A stretch of 64,000 bases of DNA, from contig QANU01019398.1 in NCBI GenBank assembly GCA_003254905.1, positions 421,390-485,389 of the forward strand, given 5' to 3'. Origin of the DNA: Nissolia schottii. Taxonomy: Eukaryota > Streptophyta > Magnoliopsida > Fabales > Fabaceae. The notes below the pieces were generated by a model that worked only from the letters and a program-made list of their open reading frames with translations, had not been told where the DNA came from and made no database searches. Within the stretch, counting starts at the first letter, position 1. Each line of letters opens with the position of its first letter. Both the position numbers and the translations under genes were made by a program. Shown here piece by piece: positions 13,148 through 25,199 of this stretch.

Positions 13148-13917
13148 GGGTGTAAGCAAATCATATCGACTTGTTAAAGTCGATAAAATCAAACTGAACC
13201 AACCTATTTAATTTAGTTTAGTTCGGGTTATTAGGCTATCGGATTATCAGACCAACCAAAATAAAAAATGCTACATGTACACCTAATTTCATACACTCAT
13301 ACATACACCATTAATAATGCACAAACTTTATTCTCACGAGTGCACAAACATTACAAACTTGTAAATGATACTCTCAACTATACTTAATTAAGTGCACAAA
13401 CATTACATGAGTTAAAACATAAACTTTATGTATATAAGTACGAGGTATATGTATGGTATATGATTTTTGGTGTACGTGTAGTAGAACTCAACTAAAATTG
13501 ACCATATTAGTGAGTCGCTTTTTGGTTTTTCAAATATTGGACCTGGGAATCCGTGACCCTACCAAAACATCATTTTCCCCCTAACCATTGTTGTTGGTGT
13601 TATCAATTATGAATTATGTTTGAGTAATTAAGTATTGTTTAGTAATACGTGTGACTAATAAGTCATACTTTAGTGGTAATTATAGTTTTTGTAGTTTTAT
13701 AAAAAAAAAATCTTTTTTTTTTGAATTTTTTGATATTTTAAAATAATTATGTATTTAGGGATAAACCCGAGAATTGAATTGATCCAACCTAATTATGCTT
13801 GGGTTGATTTGGGTTTGGTAAATAAATTTAGTTAAAACTGACATAAACTAAAATGATTGGATTGAACATATGTTTTTTTTCCAAAATCTAACCAAATTGA
13901 CTCGATTGCACCCCTAA
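13148..13917. mobile_element. Candidate hAT-like element with a nested MITE
   Basis: The left end reads TAGGGGTGTAAGCAAATC and the reverse complement of the right end reads TAGGGGTGCAATCGAGTC. TAGGGGTG-type ends are typical of plant hAT elements. I do not see a matching 8-bp target duplication, so this remains a candidate. A smaller MITE (13269-13487) lies inside. Confidence 0.4.
13269..13487. mobile_element. MITE with TGCTACATGTACACC termini
   Basis: The left end TGCTACATGTACACC matches the reverse complement of the right end, TACTACACGTACACC, at 13 of 15 positions. The interior has two copies of GTGCACAAACATTAC and a TATATAAGTACGAGG block. A second, left-truncated copy is at about 19328-19525. 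Confidence 0.65.
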
Positions 13918-13919
13918 TT

Positions 13920-16515
13920 TTTGATCCTCTAATTATACTTTTTTTATTCAATTTGGTCTTATATTTTTAAAAAGATTCAATTTGGTCATTTATTTATAGA
14001 GCTTTAGTGAAATTAGTTCTCTGATAATTCCCTTCTGTTAGTGGATTAATTAGGAGATTAACAGAAAACTAATTTGACTGATGTTTTGTAAATAGAGGAA
14101 TAAATTGAATCTTTTTAAACATAAAAGAGCAAATTGAATAAATGTGTATAATTAGATGATAAAAAAGTATTTTATTCAGCTTAAATAAATTAAGACAAAT
14201 GTGTTAATTGACTTCCAAGAGGTTGATGTAATTACCCATTTTAATTATGTGTCAAACTGTCAATGATTAAATGATGACATAAACAAAAATTGCACTAAAT
14301 GTTCTTCAAACTTAAATTCACGTGCGTATACATTTGTTGATGTATGCAGTCAAAGGGATATGAGAAGTATAAGAAAAATAAATACATCAAAGGGGTCTAC
14401 AAAGAAATTTTGGGAATTAAACGTTTGTCTCGTGTAATAATCAACTCAAAATCCATGGAACAGTAATTTGGTGGACAATTCTACACGATGCCATCTCATG
14501 GAGGTTGGTGCAAAATTAAAAGCAGAAATCTCTAATGAGATAGATTTGCTTTGTGGATTGCCTAATTTCTTTTATTAAACTAGGCAAAATTAGTGGCCTT
14601 TCAGAAGTAGTAACCTGATTGTCAAAAAAGGCATTAGAGTTTGAGTAGAAGCTTGGTAAAGTATGAAGACTAAAAGGTTGGCTCCATCCATCTACATATA
14701 CCTTTCTGAGTTGTGGTGGTGGAAAGAGCATCTTATTCTTATCTACATAATAACATAAGCAATGATATCTACATTGAAAAATAGCCTCTCACCTCTTCTA
14801 ATATCACTTATTATATCGGATCATTCGTCTCATGTTATTATTAAATGTCAATAATTGTGATAGTGTGTACAAAAATCATACATTATATCATCCAATTATT
14901 TTAATTTTGTTATGTTAGAAAAAAAATAATCTTATATGTAAAAATTCATAATTAAATAATAGTGTAAAATATTTTTAATACCAAATGTATTAAAATTAAG
15001 GCTAAAATATATTTTGGGTACAAATTTATGAGATTTGGTCTGGGCTTTACTAATAATAAAGACTAAAATCATATAATTTATGATATGTTACTAAAAAAAA
15101 TTAGGAACCTAAACCAAATCTCAAAAATTTGTCAAACCCAAAACATATTTAAACATAAAATTAATTTGTTATTAAATTAGGCCAAATGTTGCGTGTGCGT
15201 CAATTCTCAATGGCAACATTTATGTATGTTTCCAATGTCCACCATCTTAAACTAGCGTTTCTTGAGCAACTTTTGCCGGCTGGCTGTTTTGTTCTAAACT
15301 TGCTTCCTTTTTTGTCCAAATTTTTTAGTGCTGAAGCTTTCTTAATTTCAAACCTCCATTAACTTTCTGATTGTGTGTAAAATAACACATCCTTGTCAAA
15401 CTTAAAATGAAGACATCATTTCTCTAATGAAAAGGAATAGCTAAAGGAAAGAAAAGTAACACTAAAGAAAAGAGGGAGCAACTTCGTTTCTAATGGATGC
15501 ATCCCTTTGTAAATTGAAGGCATAAAAGAGGAAATCTTTTTTTTTTTTTTTTATATTTTTACTTTCTCCCTTTATTCCTTTCTAATTGGATGGTATTTGA
15601 TAACAAGAATCTGGGCGGCATTCCAGCGCAAGGTATACTAAAGCTGCTGTAAAAGCTACCGATAGAATATCAAATTGATATTGGTTTTATTGTAGGAGAT
15701 ATGAATTAATGATAATTGAATAATTGATTGATATTTAAAAATATTGGAAGAAGACTTCAGTGGAGCCTAGCTATTTTTACTTTAGTTTTTACTTTTATTG
15801 GCTTGTTTTTAGTTTTCATCTATGAATGAAAATAAAATTTTCTAAATAATTCTACATTTTTTTATCCTACAAGTTTTTGTTAATGGTTGTTTAATTTAGA
15901 GAAACTAATGTATTTTTTTTAATGCGGTGGTGTTATATTAAATTTTGGCTAAAATATAGTTCATCTCCTTCAATTTTGACTTATGTATATGTTGTATCTC
16001 TTGATATTTTATAGTCGAAGATGTTTAACTCAAACGGTAATGAAATGATTCATATCTTAAAATGACGCAAATTCGATTATGATTATTGTTGCTGTTGCAA
16101 GAATCACTTTGGTGTGTTTGTAAGCACTCTAAAAATTTGGGACATGTTTTGACTCTAGTGGAATAATTGGTGTCGAACCCATCTAAACTTTCGTTAAAAA
16201 GAAAAATCTCTTGATATCTTACCATGAGTAATTACCTTCAAAATTAGTCAATGGGGTAAAAAGGAAAAAATCGTTTCCCTTCGAACACCATTATAATTAG
16301 TTGCTTTATAGCTAAGGTATTTTTTCTTAATGAACTATCTAAGGTATTAATCAGTGACAATTGATTGTTCATCATCTCCCTAACGTTAACTTGGACCATC
16401 ACCGTCTTAATTCCACTATCATAACTCTAAATTAATTCGCTTGAACTATAGCCAAACTAATTCTACAAGCAACCACATTAATTGAAACTCATTATCAGCA
16501 TCATTTGTACTGATC
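13920..16515. other. Intergenic, no gene recognised
   Basis: AT-rich spacer. The only frames are 60-70 codons and lack recognisable domains. Confidence 0.5.
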
Positions 16516-16532
16516 TCTAAAAAAATGTTTCC

Positions 16533-16712
16533 AACCAACGGGGGTTGATACAAGTGGTAAGCGGTTTGGTATCGCTTAAGCAAGGTCCCGAGTTTGAGAT
16601 CTTGTGAACGCAGTTATCCCCGCTGGGAGACTCACCCGCCATAACTAGGTGCGCGACCCGGGTCGACCCGGATCAGTCAAGGCTAAGCCTTGGATACCGG
16701 GCAGACAACCTA
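16533..16712 (+). mobile_element. tRNA-derived SINE with 14-bp target duplication
   Basis: The 5' part reads AACCAACGGGGGTTGATACA then AGTGGTAAGCGG (A-box-like), followed by GGTCCCGAGTTTGAGATC (B-box-like), and ends in an A-run. The perfect 14-bp direct repeat AAAAAAATGTTTCC lies at 16519-16532 and 16713-16726. Length about 180 bp, as expected for a plant SINE. A sister copy in opposite orientation lies at 19005-19140. No protein is encoded. Confidence 0.82.
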
Positions 16713-18129
16713 AAAAAAATGTTTCCACATTTATTTATTTATTCATTCACTACTAACAATGTTTGTCCTTAGTCTTGCCTCTAAACTTACTGAAATTTGT
16801 ATAGGTATTTATAGGTGACTTACTAATTACTAACAATAAAACTAAGAAATTGAACACAATTCATGATGAGGTGAACCAACTTCCATTTACACAAATTTAG
16901 TAACATTGATTTTTGAAGTGAAAATTTCTCAATTAGTCAATTACTTACTTAATTACAAAAATTAGGCATAATTAAAAATGTGTTTTTTTTAGTTACGTAG
17001 TACGTGATAAAAACTTTCCCTCCATATATGATATCATTGTATAATGATATGTAAACTCAAACTCAAGCAAACAACTGGACACACTGTATTATTTATGGAG
17101 TTGGTCTTAAGATCGACATTTGCAGTTGCAATGTGGGTTTTGGTGCAAATTGCATAAACAATTCTGCCAAGTCATGATGCCAATTTTTTGTCCACAAACT
17201 GGCTCTATATATTATCAACATAATTTGGGTGGGTGCACATTGTCAAATTTTTTTATTTTTATTTTTTAGTTTTTTAAAAAAGAGATAAAATTAAGTCCAA
17301 AATATTACCCATACGGCATAGGCTCACAGTGCCTCAGGGAATGAGATGTGTTATCCCCTGACCTTATTATGGTTAGCTGGCATAAGAATATTAATTTTAT
17401 TTACATTAAAAAAGTAAGATGCAGAAAAAAAAAAAAGGTAAATTTACTGGCGAGTGGTACATGTGCGTCACCGATGGATAGAGCCCTTGACTTTTGGGCA
17501 AGAATTTGTCTGCTGTTAAATGCGTTTAGGCGCAAAGTTCACACTTTATAGCTTAGTCATCTAAGCCAAGCTATATATGCTTCTTTTTCTTTTCTTCCCT
17601 TAAATTTACTAACTTTTTATCTTTATAATAATGAATAAAAAATTAATCATGTTAAACTACCTAGAAGTCATTCGAAGAGTATACTAATCTGAAGATCCTC
17701 GACATTTCGTAGCCATTATGTATTCGTGAATAATGGTTAGTATCAATGGTTTGAGATTTACAGCTTCTCGCGCTAATTAAGCTTTCTTAAGAATACTCGA
17801 CTTAACAAATTGTAATAACTAACAACATAATATTTGAACACAACAAAAATATGAAGGAAAAATCCACAAGTGCAACGTTGGACAGGTTTTAAACCCTGCT
17901 CAATCCAATTTGTCATGGGGCAAATTTAAAACACAACCCAAGTGGGTCATGTATACCATATACCTCTAGATCGAATATAAATTTCGTCCCTAAATTCCAA
18001 AATAGAAAAACATACTTGAACTACTAAATTGTCACTTACAAATGAAAGTAAATTATTTGAGCCCTTAAACCAAGGGGCAACATAGCTAGAAAATAGCCAG
18101 AGAACAAGGAAATTGAACTGAATTTTCAT

Positions 18130-18491
18130 TTACTTGAGAAAACGAGTTACAAATCTCTTATATAGAAGAGAGGATACATGATTGGAGAGATTAACTAACT
18201 AATTAAATGAATTCCTAATTAGGTAATGACATGCAGAAATAACAGAAAACAGAATTGGTGAGACTAGCACTGTTCCATTGCTTTGAGGGTTTGTATTCGG
18301 GTTAAGCATGAACCGGCCAATAATATACTCTGTAGGCTGCAGACCCCTGAAAGACACAAATCACACAACAAATATGTTAAATTTAAAGGTGTCACGGCCA
18401 GGCTTGGAGTAAGAGAGATAGAGAGAATTGGAGTGAGAGAATGTGAATATGAAGAAATGAAATTGTTGAGTACTGAATCACTTGAAGGATT

Positions 18492-18523
<32 letters not shown>

Positions 18524-18530
18524 NAATCAG
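18130..18530 (-). repeat. TA microsatellite and possible copia LTR-flanking sequence
   Basis: TA units run from 18495 to 18523, followed by one N at 18524. They sit exactly where the copia reverse transcriptase homology to the right stops. Sequence left of it (18130-18490) shows on the minus strand a TCTATATAAGAG TATA-like motif, suggesting LTR remnant; that part is inference. Confidence 0.5.
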
Positions 18531-18905
18531 ATAACGGAGAATCTGCTTAATAGCCTTCCAGTGAGCGTCTAGAGGATTTTGCATAAATTGGCAAACTTTA
18601 TTAACACAAAAACTAAGTTCAGTAATTGTGAGATATTGAAGACTACCCACCACAATCCTATATAGACTGGCATATTCCAAGTTGTTGATAAATGGAGTTG
18701 GATAAGGCTTAGCTGCAGACATGGATGATTTCTTTAATAGATCTTCAACATACTTAGCTTGGGAGAGGATGAGACCACCAGACTTGGTTGGAGAGACTTG
18801 AATACCCAAAAAATAATGCAAAGAACCCATATCTTTGAGGGCAAAAGCAGAATTTAGTTGTGATAAGAGTAGCCATTTATGTTTAGTGATGATATATAAG
18901 ACATA
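18531..18905 (-). pseudogene. Ty1/copia reverse transcriptase fragment
   Basis: The minus strand encodes FALKDMGSLHYFLGIQV, then GGLILSQAKYVEDLLKK and later VGSLQYLTITELSFCVNKV and HWKAIKQILRYL. These are the conserved C-terminal blocks of copia reverse transcriptase (DLG.L.YFLGIE, L.Q.KY..DLL, VGSLMYLT.TRPDI, HW.A.KRILRYL). The protein lacks the upstream catalytic YVDD part and ends at a TA microsatellite where RNase H should follow. No gag, protease or integrase is nearby. A dead fragment. Confidence 0.9.
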
Positions 18906-19004
18906 ATTTATTGAATCTATTTTATATTTGATTTTATGATGATAAGACATAAAAATATGACAAATAACTTAAAATACCATTTGAGTTTTTTTCTTTTAGG
19001 TTGT

Positions 19005-19140
19005 CTGTCCGGTATCCAAGACTTAGCATTGACTAAGTCGGGTCGACCCATGTCGCACACCTGGCTATGGCGGGTGAGTCTCGAGACCTTGCTTAAGGGA
19101 TACCAAGCCGCTTACCACTTGGACCAACCCCCGTTGGTTA
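19005..19140 (-). mobile_element. SINE sister copy with internal deletion
   Basis: In reverse complement it follows the 16533 SINE closely (AACCAACGGGGGTTGGTCCA, AGTGGTAAGCGGCTTGGTAT, then GACTCACCCGCCATAG and TTGGATACCGGACAGACAAC) and ends in an A-rich tail. About 37 bp between AAGGTCTCGA and GACTCACCC are missing, which removes the B-box region. A clear target duplication was not found. Confidence 0.78.
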
Positions 19141-19324
19141 AATCATGAACATTTAAAATACTTTATAGAGGTTTCATTTTTAATTAACTAATTAATTAAA
19201 TTAAGATTAATAGTTGAGTTAGGATACCTTATGTCTAAAATTTTAAAGATCAATCACTATAATTTCAATCATGAGAATATATTATGTCAAAAAATACTTA
19301 ATTTCAATCAACAGAATATCTTAT

Positions 19325-19530
19325 ATTCAAATGCACAAACATTATATGTAATAATGTACAAATTTTATTTTCACGAGTGCACAAATATTACAAATTTGTA
19401 GATAATATTCTCAACTATATTTAATTAAGTGAATAAACATTACAAACGTTAAAACATAAACTTTATGTATATAAGTACGAGGTGTATGTTTTGTGTATAT
19501 TTTTTGGTATACATATTGTAGAAGCAACTT
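19325..19530. mobile_element. Left-truncated copy of the 13269 MITE
   Basis: It shares with 13300-13487 the blocks ATGCACAAACATTA, TTCACGAGTGCACAAA, AACATAAACTTTATGTATAT and AAGTACGAGG. The right end TTTTTGGTATACATATTGTA is recognisable; the left terminus is absent. Confidence 0.6.
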
Positions 19531-19778
19531 TATATATAGGATACTTTAAAAATAAAAACAGTACACGAGAAGGAAAGAATCGCATGAAATCTCTGAATTC
19601 AATACAAAACCTACAAAATAAATTAATGCACATGACACAGAGTGCTAATGAAACAAAAACAAAAAAACAGAACATTATTTTATTTTTAAGTATGGGTATA
19701 AACAGAGTATTTTTTTTTTCTTTTTCTTATTGCAACCCCAAGAAGAAAAAAATACAAATAACCGTTGCGAGACAATGG

Positions 19779-19787
19779 ACACGTGGC
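19779..19787 (+). promoter_or_regulatory. G-box/ABRE-like element upstream of the receptor kinase
   Basis: ACACGTGGC, a CACGTG G-box with ABRE-like flank, lies about 270 bp upstream of the receptor kinase start codon. Such sites bind bZIP or bHLH factors. Function here is inferred from motif only. Confidence 0.4.
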
Positions 19788-20057
19788 GTCACGTCGACCC
19801 ACCTATCGCCTTCAATCCCTCTTCGGATTCTCTGGCACTTCATGCCATCGCTCCCTTGTCTCGTTCGCTTCTGTTTTCGTTCTTCACAGGAAAAATACAC
19901 ACTCACTCTCTCTCTCTCTACCCGTGAAGAAGCCATCACGCTTCTTCCCTTCTCTTTCACTTTCAGTTGGAAACAAAATAAAAAATAAATTAAAAGTAAA
20001 AACACAGTCACCAATTGAAATTCAAGCTGCGATTTCTTCACCCCGGAAACCCTTTCA

Positions 20058-22169
20058 ATGTCGCTACTTACCTTCTTCACATTCTTCTTCTTCTTCTTCT
20101 TCAGAGCCGTAACCGCCACCACCGAGTTTGACTTTGGGACCTTAACATTGAGCAGCCTCAAGCTCCTCGGCGACGCTCACTTGAACAACGGCACCGTGAG
20201 CCTCACGCGCGACCTCGCCGTCCCCAACTCCGGCGCTGGCAGGGCACTCTACTCCCGTCCGGTGAGATTCCGTCAGCCGGGAGCCCGTTCTCCGGCGAGC
20301 TTCAGGACATTCTTCTCGTTCTCCGTCAAGAACCTCAACCCTTCCTCCATTGGCGGAGGCCTCGCCTTCGTCCTCTCACCGGACGACGACTCACTCGGCG
20401 ACGCCGGCGGCAGTCTCGGCCTCGCCGGCGGTGACTCTCCCTCCGCCTCGGCCTTCGTCGCCGTCGAATTTGACACGTTGATGGACCCCGCATTCAAGGA
20501 TATTAACGGGAACCACGTCGGCGTGGACCTCAACGCCATGATTTCGGCGCAGGTCTTCGATTTGGGCTCCATTGACGTCGATCTCAAGAGCGGCGACACC
20601 GTGAACGCGTGGATCGAGTTCGAAGGATCCAACAAGGCGCTGAGCGTGTGGGTCTCGTACTCGAATCTAAAGCCGAAGGAGCCGATTGTGACTCTGAATC
20701 TCGACGCCGATCGATACCTCAACGATTTCATGTACGTAGGGTTCTCTGGTTCTACCCAAGGAAGCACCGAGGTTCACAGTGTTGAATGGTGGAGTTTTTC
20801 CTCTTCTTTCGAGTCCTCACCGCCGGGTACGGCTGATGTGCCGGCGCCGCCGCCACCGCCGGCGGTTACACTTGCGAACCCGAGCGCCAATTCGGTTGCG
20901 TCGCCGCCACCTTCGTTGGCGCCTTCGGCTAATGTTCAACAAAAAGAGAGTAAGTCTTCTTGTCACAGCGGTTTGTGTAAGGAAGGTTTGGGTGCGGTTG
21001 CTGGGGTTGTAACCGCTGGTGCTTTTGTTCTTGCTCTGTTTGCCGGTGCATTGATTTGGGTTTACTCTAAGAAGTTCAAGAGTGTGAAGAAATTGGATAC
21101 TCTTGGTTCTGAGATCATTAAGATGCCTAAGCAGTTTAGCTATAAGGAGCTTAAGGCTGCTACCAAGTGCTTCAATGCTAATAGGATCATTGGCCATGGG
21201 GCGTTTGGGACTGTGTATAAGGGGGTTTTTCCCGAGAGTGGCGAGATTGTTGCGGTGAAGAGGTGTAGCCATAGCAGCCAGGGTAAGAATGAGTTCTTGT
21301 CTGAGTTGTCCATAATTGGGACCCTTAGGCATAGGAATCTTGTTAGGCTTCAGGGTTGGTGTCACGAGAAAGGTGAGATTCTGTTGGTGTACGACTTGAT
21401 GCCCAATGGGAGTTTGGACAAGGCCTTGTTCGAAGCCAGGACGCCTCTGCCTTGGCCTCACCGGCGCAAGATTTTGCTGGGGGTCGCATCCGCACTGGCC
21501 TACCTGCATCAGGAGTGTGAGAATCAGGTGATTCATAGGGACATTAAGACTAGCAACATTATGTTGGATGAAGGGTTTAATGCCCGGCTCGGGGATTTTG
21601 GTTTGGCGAGGCAAACTGAGCATGACAAGTCCCCGGATGCCACAGTGGCAGCCGGAACAATGGGGTACCTGGCACCAGAGTATCTTCTAACAGGTAAAGC
21701 TACTGAGAAGACCGATGTGTTCAGTTACGGCGCGGTGGTCCTTGAGGTTGCCAGTGGGAGAAGACCTATAGAGAAAGAGAATGCCAATGGGGCTGGCAAA
21801 GTTGGGGTTAGCAGCAATTTGGTGGAATGGGTTTGGAGTCTGCACCGGGAAGGCCGGTTGCTATTGGCGACTGATCCGAGGCTTGAGGATGAGTATGATG
21901 AAGCGGAGATGAGGAGGGTGCTGTTGGTAGGGCTTGCTTGCTCCCATCCTGACCCATTGACTAGGCCTACTATGAGGAGTGTAGTTCAGATGCTGGTTGG
22001 TGAGGCTGAAGTGCCTATTGTCCCAAGAACCAAGCCATCCACAGGTTTTAGTACCTCACACTCTCACCTATTGCTGAGCTTGCAAGATAGTGTATCTGAC
22101 TGTGATGGAATAATCACCATTTCTACCTCCACATCAGAGAACAGCTTCATTGGGGAGGATATACTCTGA
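20058..22169 (+). CDS. L-type lectin-domain receptor kinase, clade VIII-like
   Basis: A single uninterrupted 703-codon frame, as is usual for L-type lectin receptor kinases. In order: signal peptide (about 1-21, Phe-rich); legume lectin domain (about 23-250) with GGGLAFVLSP at 98-109, the metal-site stretch AVEFDT at 135-140 and NHVGVDLN at 152-159; a Pro-rich hinge (about 255-290); one membrane span (about 312-336) followed by basic YSKKFK; and a kinase domain (about 372-650). The kinase has the glycine loop GHGAFGTVYKG at 379-389, Lys401 in VAVK, HRDIKTSN with Asp495, DFGLAR at 513-518 and APEY at 539-542, so it should be an active RD kinase. Expected to sit in the plasma membrane and sense carbohydrate or hydrophobic signals; the ligand is unknown. 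The lectin half is much more GC-rich than the kinase half. Clade VIII is inferred from overall resemblance. Confidence 0.95.
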   Translation: MSLLTFFTFFFFFFFRAVTATTEFDFGTLTLSSLKLLGDAHLNNGTVSLTRDLAVPNSGAGRALYSRPVRFRQPGARSPASFRTFFSFSVKNLNPSSIGGGLAFVLSPDDDSLGDAGGSLGLAGGDSPSASAFVAVEFDTLMDPAFKDINGNHVGVDLNAMISAQVFDLGSIDVDLKSGDTVNAWIEFEGSNKALSVWVSYSNLKPKEPIVTLNLDADRYLNDFMYVGFSGSTQGSTEVHSVEWWSFSSSFESSPPGTADVPAPPPPPAVTLANPSANSVASPPPSLAPSANVQQKESKSSCHSGLCKEGLGAVAGVVTAGAFVLALFAGALIWVYSKKFKSVKKLDTLGSEIIKMPKQFSYKELKAATKCFNANRIIGHGAFGTVYKGVFPESGEIVAVKRCSHSSQGKNEFLSELSIIGTLRHRNLVRLQGWCHEKGEILLVYDLMPNGSLDKALFEARTPLPWPHRRKILLGVASALAYLHQECENQVIHRDIKTSNIMLDEGFNARLGDFGLARQTEHDKSPDATVAAGTMGYLAPEYLLTGKATEKTDVFSYGAVVLEVASGRRPIEKENANGAGKVGVSSNLVEWVWSLHREGRLLLATDPRLEDEYDEAEMRRVLLVGLACSHPDPLTRPTMRSVVQMLVGEAEVPIVPRTKPSTGFSTSHSHLLLSLQDSVSDCDGIITISTSTSENSFIGEDIL

Positions 22170-25100
22170 TGGAAAAAACTTTTGGTTGGGGACCATACCA
22201 TTTTTAATTATTGACTCATAGTGTAAATAGAGAGAGATAATGTATTCATTTGTTCATGTATGTAAATGACAATAACATGCAATTTAAGGGGCCTTGAGAA
22301 AGGAATTTTGGGGGTTTATGCAAATTCTGCCTCTAAGTACTCACAATAATTCATGGCAGAGTGGTGGAGTTAACACCTTTTCGCACTAATTAATTGGAGG
22401 GGTTCTTCTCATGCTGCGGGGGGCAATGCAAGATGTTGGTGTGGAATGTTACAGGCAATCAAGGGAAGGTTATGGAACTTTACATAGATTATTGCACTAG
22501 TTTTAATTGATGCCCAGTTGTATAGAGCAAGTTGGAATTAAGTAACTGATGCCATAAACAGGCTTTTCTTTGGGCAATTTTAAGTCACCTATCTGAAGCC
22601 TTCTCCTTTGACATGTCAATCCAGGTTTTGTATCTTCCACTTATAAAAAATATTGATTATATATTTTTTTCTTTTTCTGTTTTTGTATATATGTATTCTT
22701 GCATTGCAGTCTATTTTTGTACCATTGGTAGTTCCAATTCTATATATCCTAATGAGATTCCACTTATTCAGTTGGTTGATAATTAATTGAGCTCATAATG
22801 CCTCAGCTTCTCATGTGGTTCATTTATTGAAACTGGGGTAATGGTCTACTATTTTCTACACTAGTATGCCTTCTCTCAGAATCTTCCTGCAATTACTGAC
22901 CGGTGTTCTAGAATCCCTGCTGGAAAACTATATATTAAATTGTTATAAGGGCATCGTTTCTTTCTCTTCCACATTCTCACCACTTATTTTACAATTTTGC
23001 GATGAGGGTATTAATGGATGGTGGTCCTGGTCACATATGGTACTGGTTAAATTTCTTGATGGCTTGATGTATACCATACATCCTTTTTTGAGAAAATGAA
23101 ATTAAATGAGTCATATTTTTTCTGGAAGCGAAGTTCAATCTATATTGTTTTGTATGTATTCCTTTTTTCTAGAAAATAAAGGGAAAGTAAGATAAGAAGC
23201 ATAGCCGAGGTAATGTCTGTTGCATGAATCATCCCACCCTGATCTTTCCTCTTTTTTCTACTAATAAGTGATAAGTCTAATCTTAACTGTGGCACTTGTC
23301 AGCTGGAGTTAGGAAACATCATCTGGTCTTAATCTCAACAAAGTAATTTTCTTTTTCTTCTATGAGATCACTTTCTTTTTCCTGATATTTGTTATTGCCT
23401 CAAGCTGCAAAATCTTCTCTCTGTTTCAATGGATTGAGGCTACAGTAGTGGACTTCCTTACGGCTTTGGTTTACTGTGATACTGGCCAGTTTCTGTAGAT
23501 TGATTGTGATTTGTGAATTCCTAGCTTTGATGCTCTCCAGTTGGGCCTGTCTAGTTTAAGAAAATATTTCTTTTTTTCATTTCATGTTTTTAATATTAGT
23601 TACAAAAACTTTCATGTTAGTTTCATTTTGTTTTATGTTTTTAAGATTGTATGTAAGAAAACTATTAAGTTTACAAAATTCTGAAAATCAGTAAATAGAA
23701 TAAAAATAAGGTGACGTACTAAAAGGAAGAAATAGAAAGGGGAATTAAAAATTCTGAAATTAAATAGGCTCTTAAACTTCCTTAGATTTCCTACTCACCT
23801 ATAGAAGGACATCCCATTTGCTTCTGTTTCTGTGTGCCATTAGAACTTTATTGTAGGTATATGTACGTGCTGTATTGTCCTCTTGGCTGACCAAACGCAT
23901 CATCTTGATGTCCAATAAGTTATGAATTATTTTGTTAGCTGCTTCTTATTTACTTTCTTACTTTGGTCCTTTTTAAGTCCTTTGTATTATTGACAGCTTG
24001 GGTTGAAGTCTCAAGTAGGGTATGGTCTAGGCCTATGCCTTTTTTTTGCCTTAGAAATGACTTAAAGACACACCAATGATTAATGTACGAGAGTTTGAGA
24101 AATCTGGGGGATTTATGCAATGAAATTAGGTGAAAACTAGTCAGTTTTTTTTCGTCTAAACGCTTAATTTTGGTTTAAAAAGTTCATATGCTCTTCTTTC
24201 TGGGCAGGGCTTATCAGACTGCACACGTTATCGAGACTGTTACATGCCTGTGACAACTATAGTTGATAAAATGTGATCAATTTACCCAGCAATCATCAAC
24301 ACAAACTCCCTACTTTATTGGCCTCACATTGACAGATGACAATCCTAGGCTTCTAGCTTGGTTCTCTCAGGTCAAAAAGATCCAATAGTTACGACGAAGA
24401 ATTGGAGCCCAATGAGCAAGTCTATTCATGATGTTGCTGTCACCAGACTATTTTTATACAATAGGTCACGTTGTTACCCCTGTAAAACGGAACTTTAAAC
24501 GAGCACCTTGTTTCAACCTATAGTTGCAGGTGAATTGATATACGCATTAAAATATTGAGACGCAAAGTCGCAAAGTGAAACATAACTTTCTTTCCGAAGA
24601 CTAAAATACCTCAGATATTAGAAGACGACAAAATATAGCCTCAACACATAGTAAAATAAAATCACGAGATTGGTTTGACAGGGAAGAGATTGGATAATAT
24701 GAGATTTTTTATTCAAATTTCATGTAATTTTTTAAATAAAAAAAAACATACATTTTTATTTATTCATACATATATACACACTCATATACACACAGCCAAT
24801 AAAAAATAAATTAAGAGTAAATATTTAAAATGGCTCTTGACATTTTTAATTTGACATTAAATTAGTCCCAATAAAATGTTTTACATCAACTTAGTCATGT
24901 TGATATCACTGTTAAATTTCTTTAACTGCATTACATATCAATCTTACGTGACATCAAATTTGAATATTAAAAAAGTTAAAAATAAAATTAAAAGAAAAAA
25001 AAATAAAATTCCAGGGCTTCTTTTTCATCTCCCTTTACCCAGAATCCCGCTGCCTTCGTCTCACACACATGGCGCTCACCAGCTAGCTCCCTTCCCACAC

Positions 25101-25190
25101 CAAGCATCTGGAGCTGTTTATTGGCGACGCATCCTCGCTCATGCTCCCTCCTTCCACCATTTCTGAATCTCCTCCCACTGCAATGCAGCC
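22170..25190. other. 3' flank of the receptor kinase and intergenic spacer
   Basis: The first few hundred bases are likely 3'UTR. The rest has no recognisable gene; a 77-codon frame at 22866-23099 lacks any known domain. Confidence 0.5.
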
Positions 25191-25199
25191 TCGAAATGA

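Noticed and set aside
16533-16712. A tRNA gene at the A-box/B-box sequence
   Set aside because: The segment does not fold into a tRNA-like order with an acceptor stem, ends in an A-run and has a target duplication, which fits a SINE instead.
19482-20161. Frames around the receptor kinase 5' region on both strands
   Set aside because: Overlap the leader and start of the receptor kinase; low-complexity Ser/Lys content and no domains.
20273-21623. Antisense and alternate-frame open frames (164, 268 and 77 codons) inside the receptor kinase gene
   Set aside because: Shadows of a GC-rich coding exon; no domain similarity and no promoter, whereas the sense frame is fully explained.
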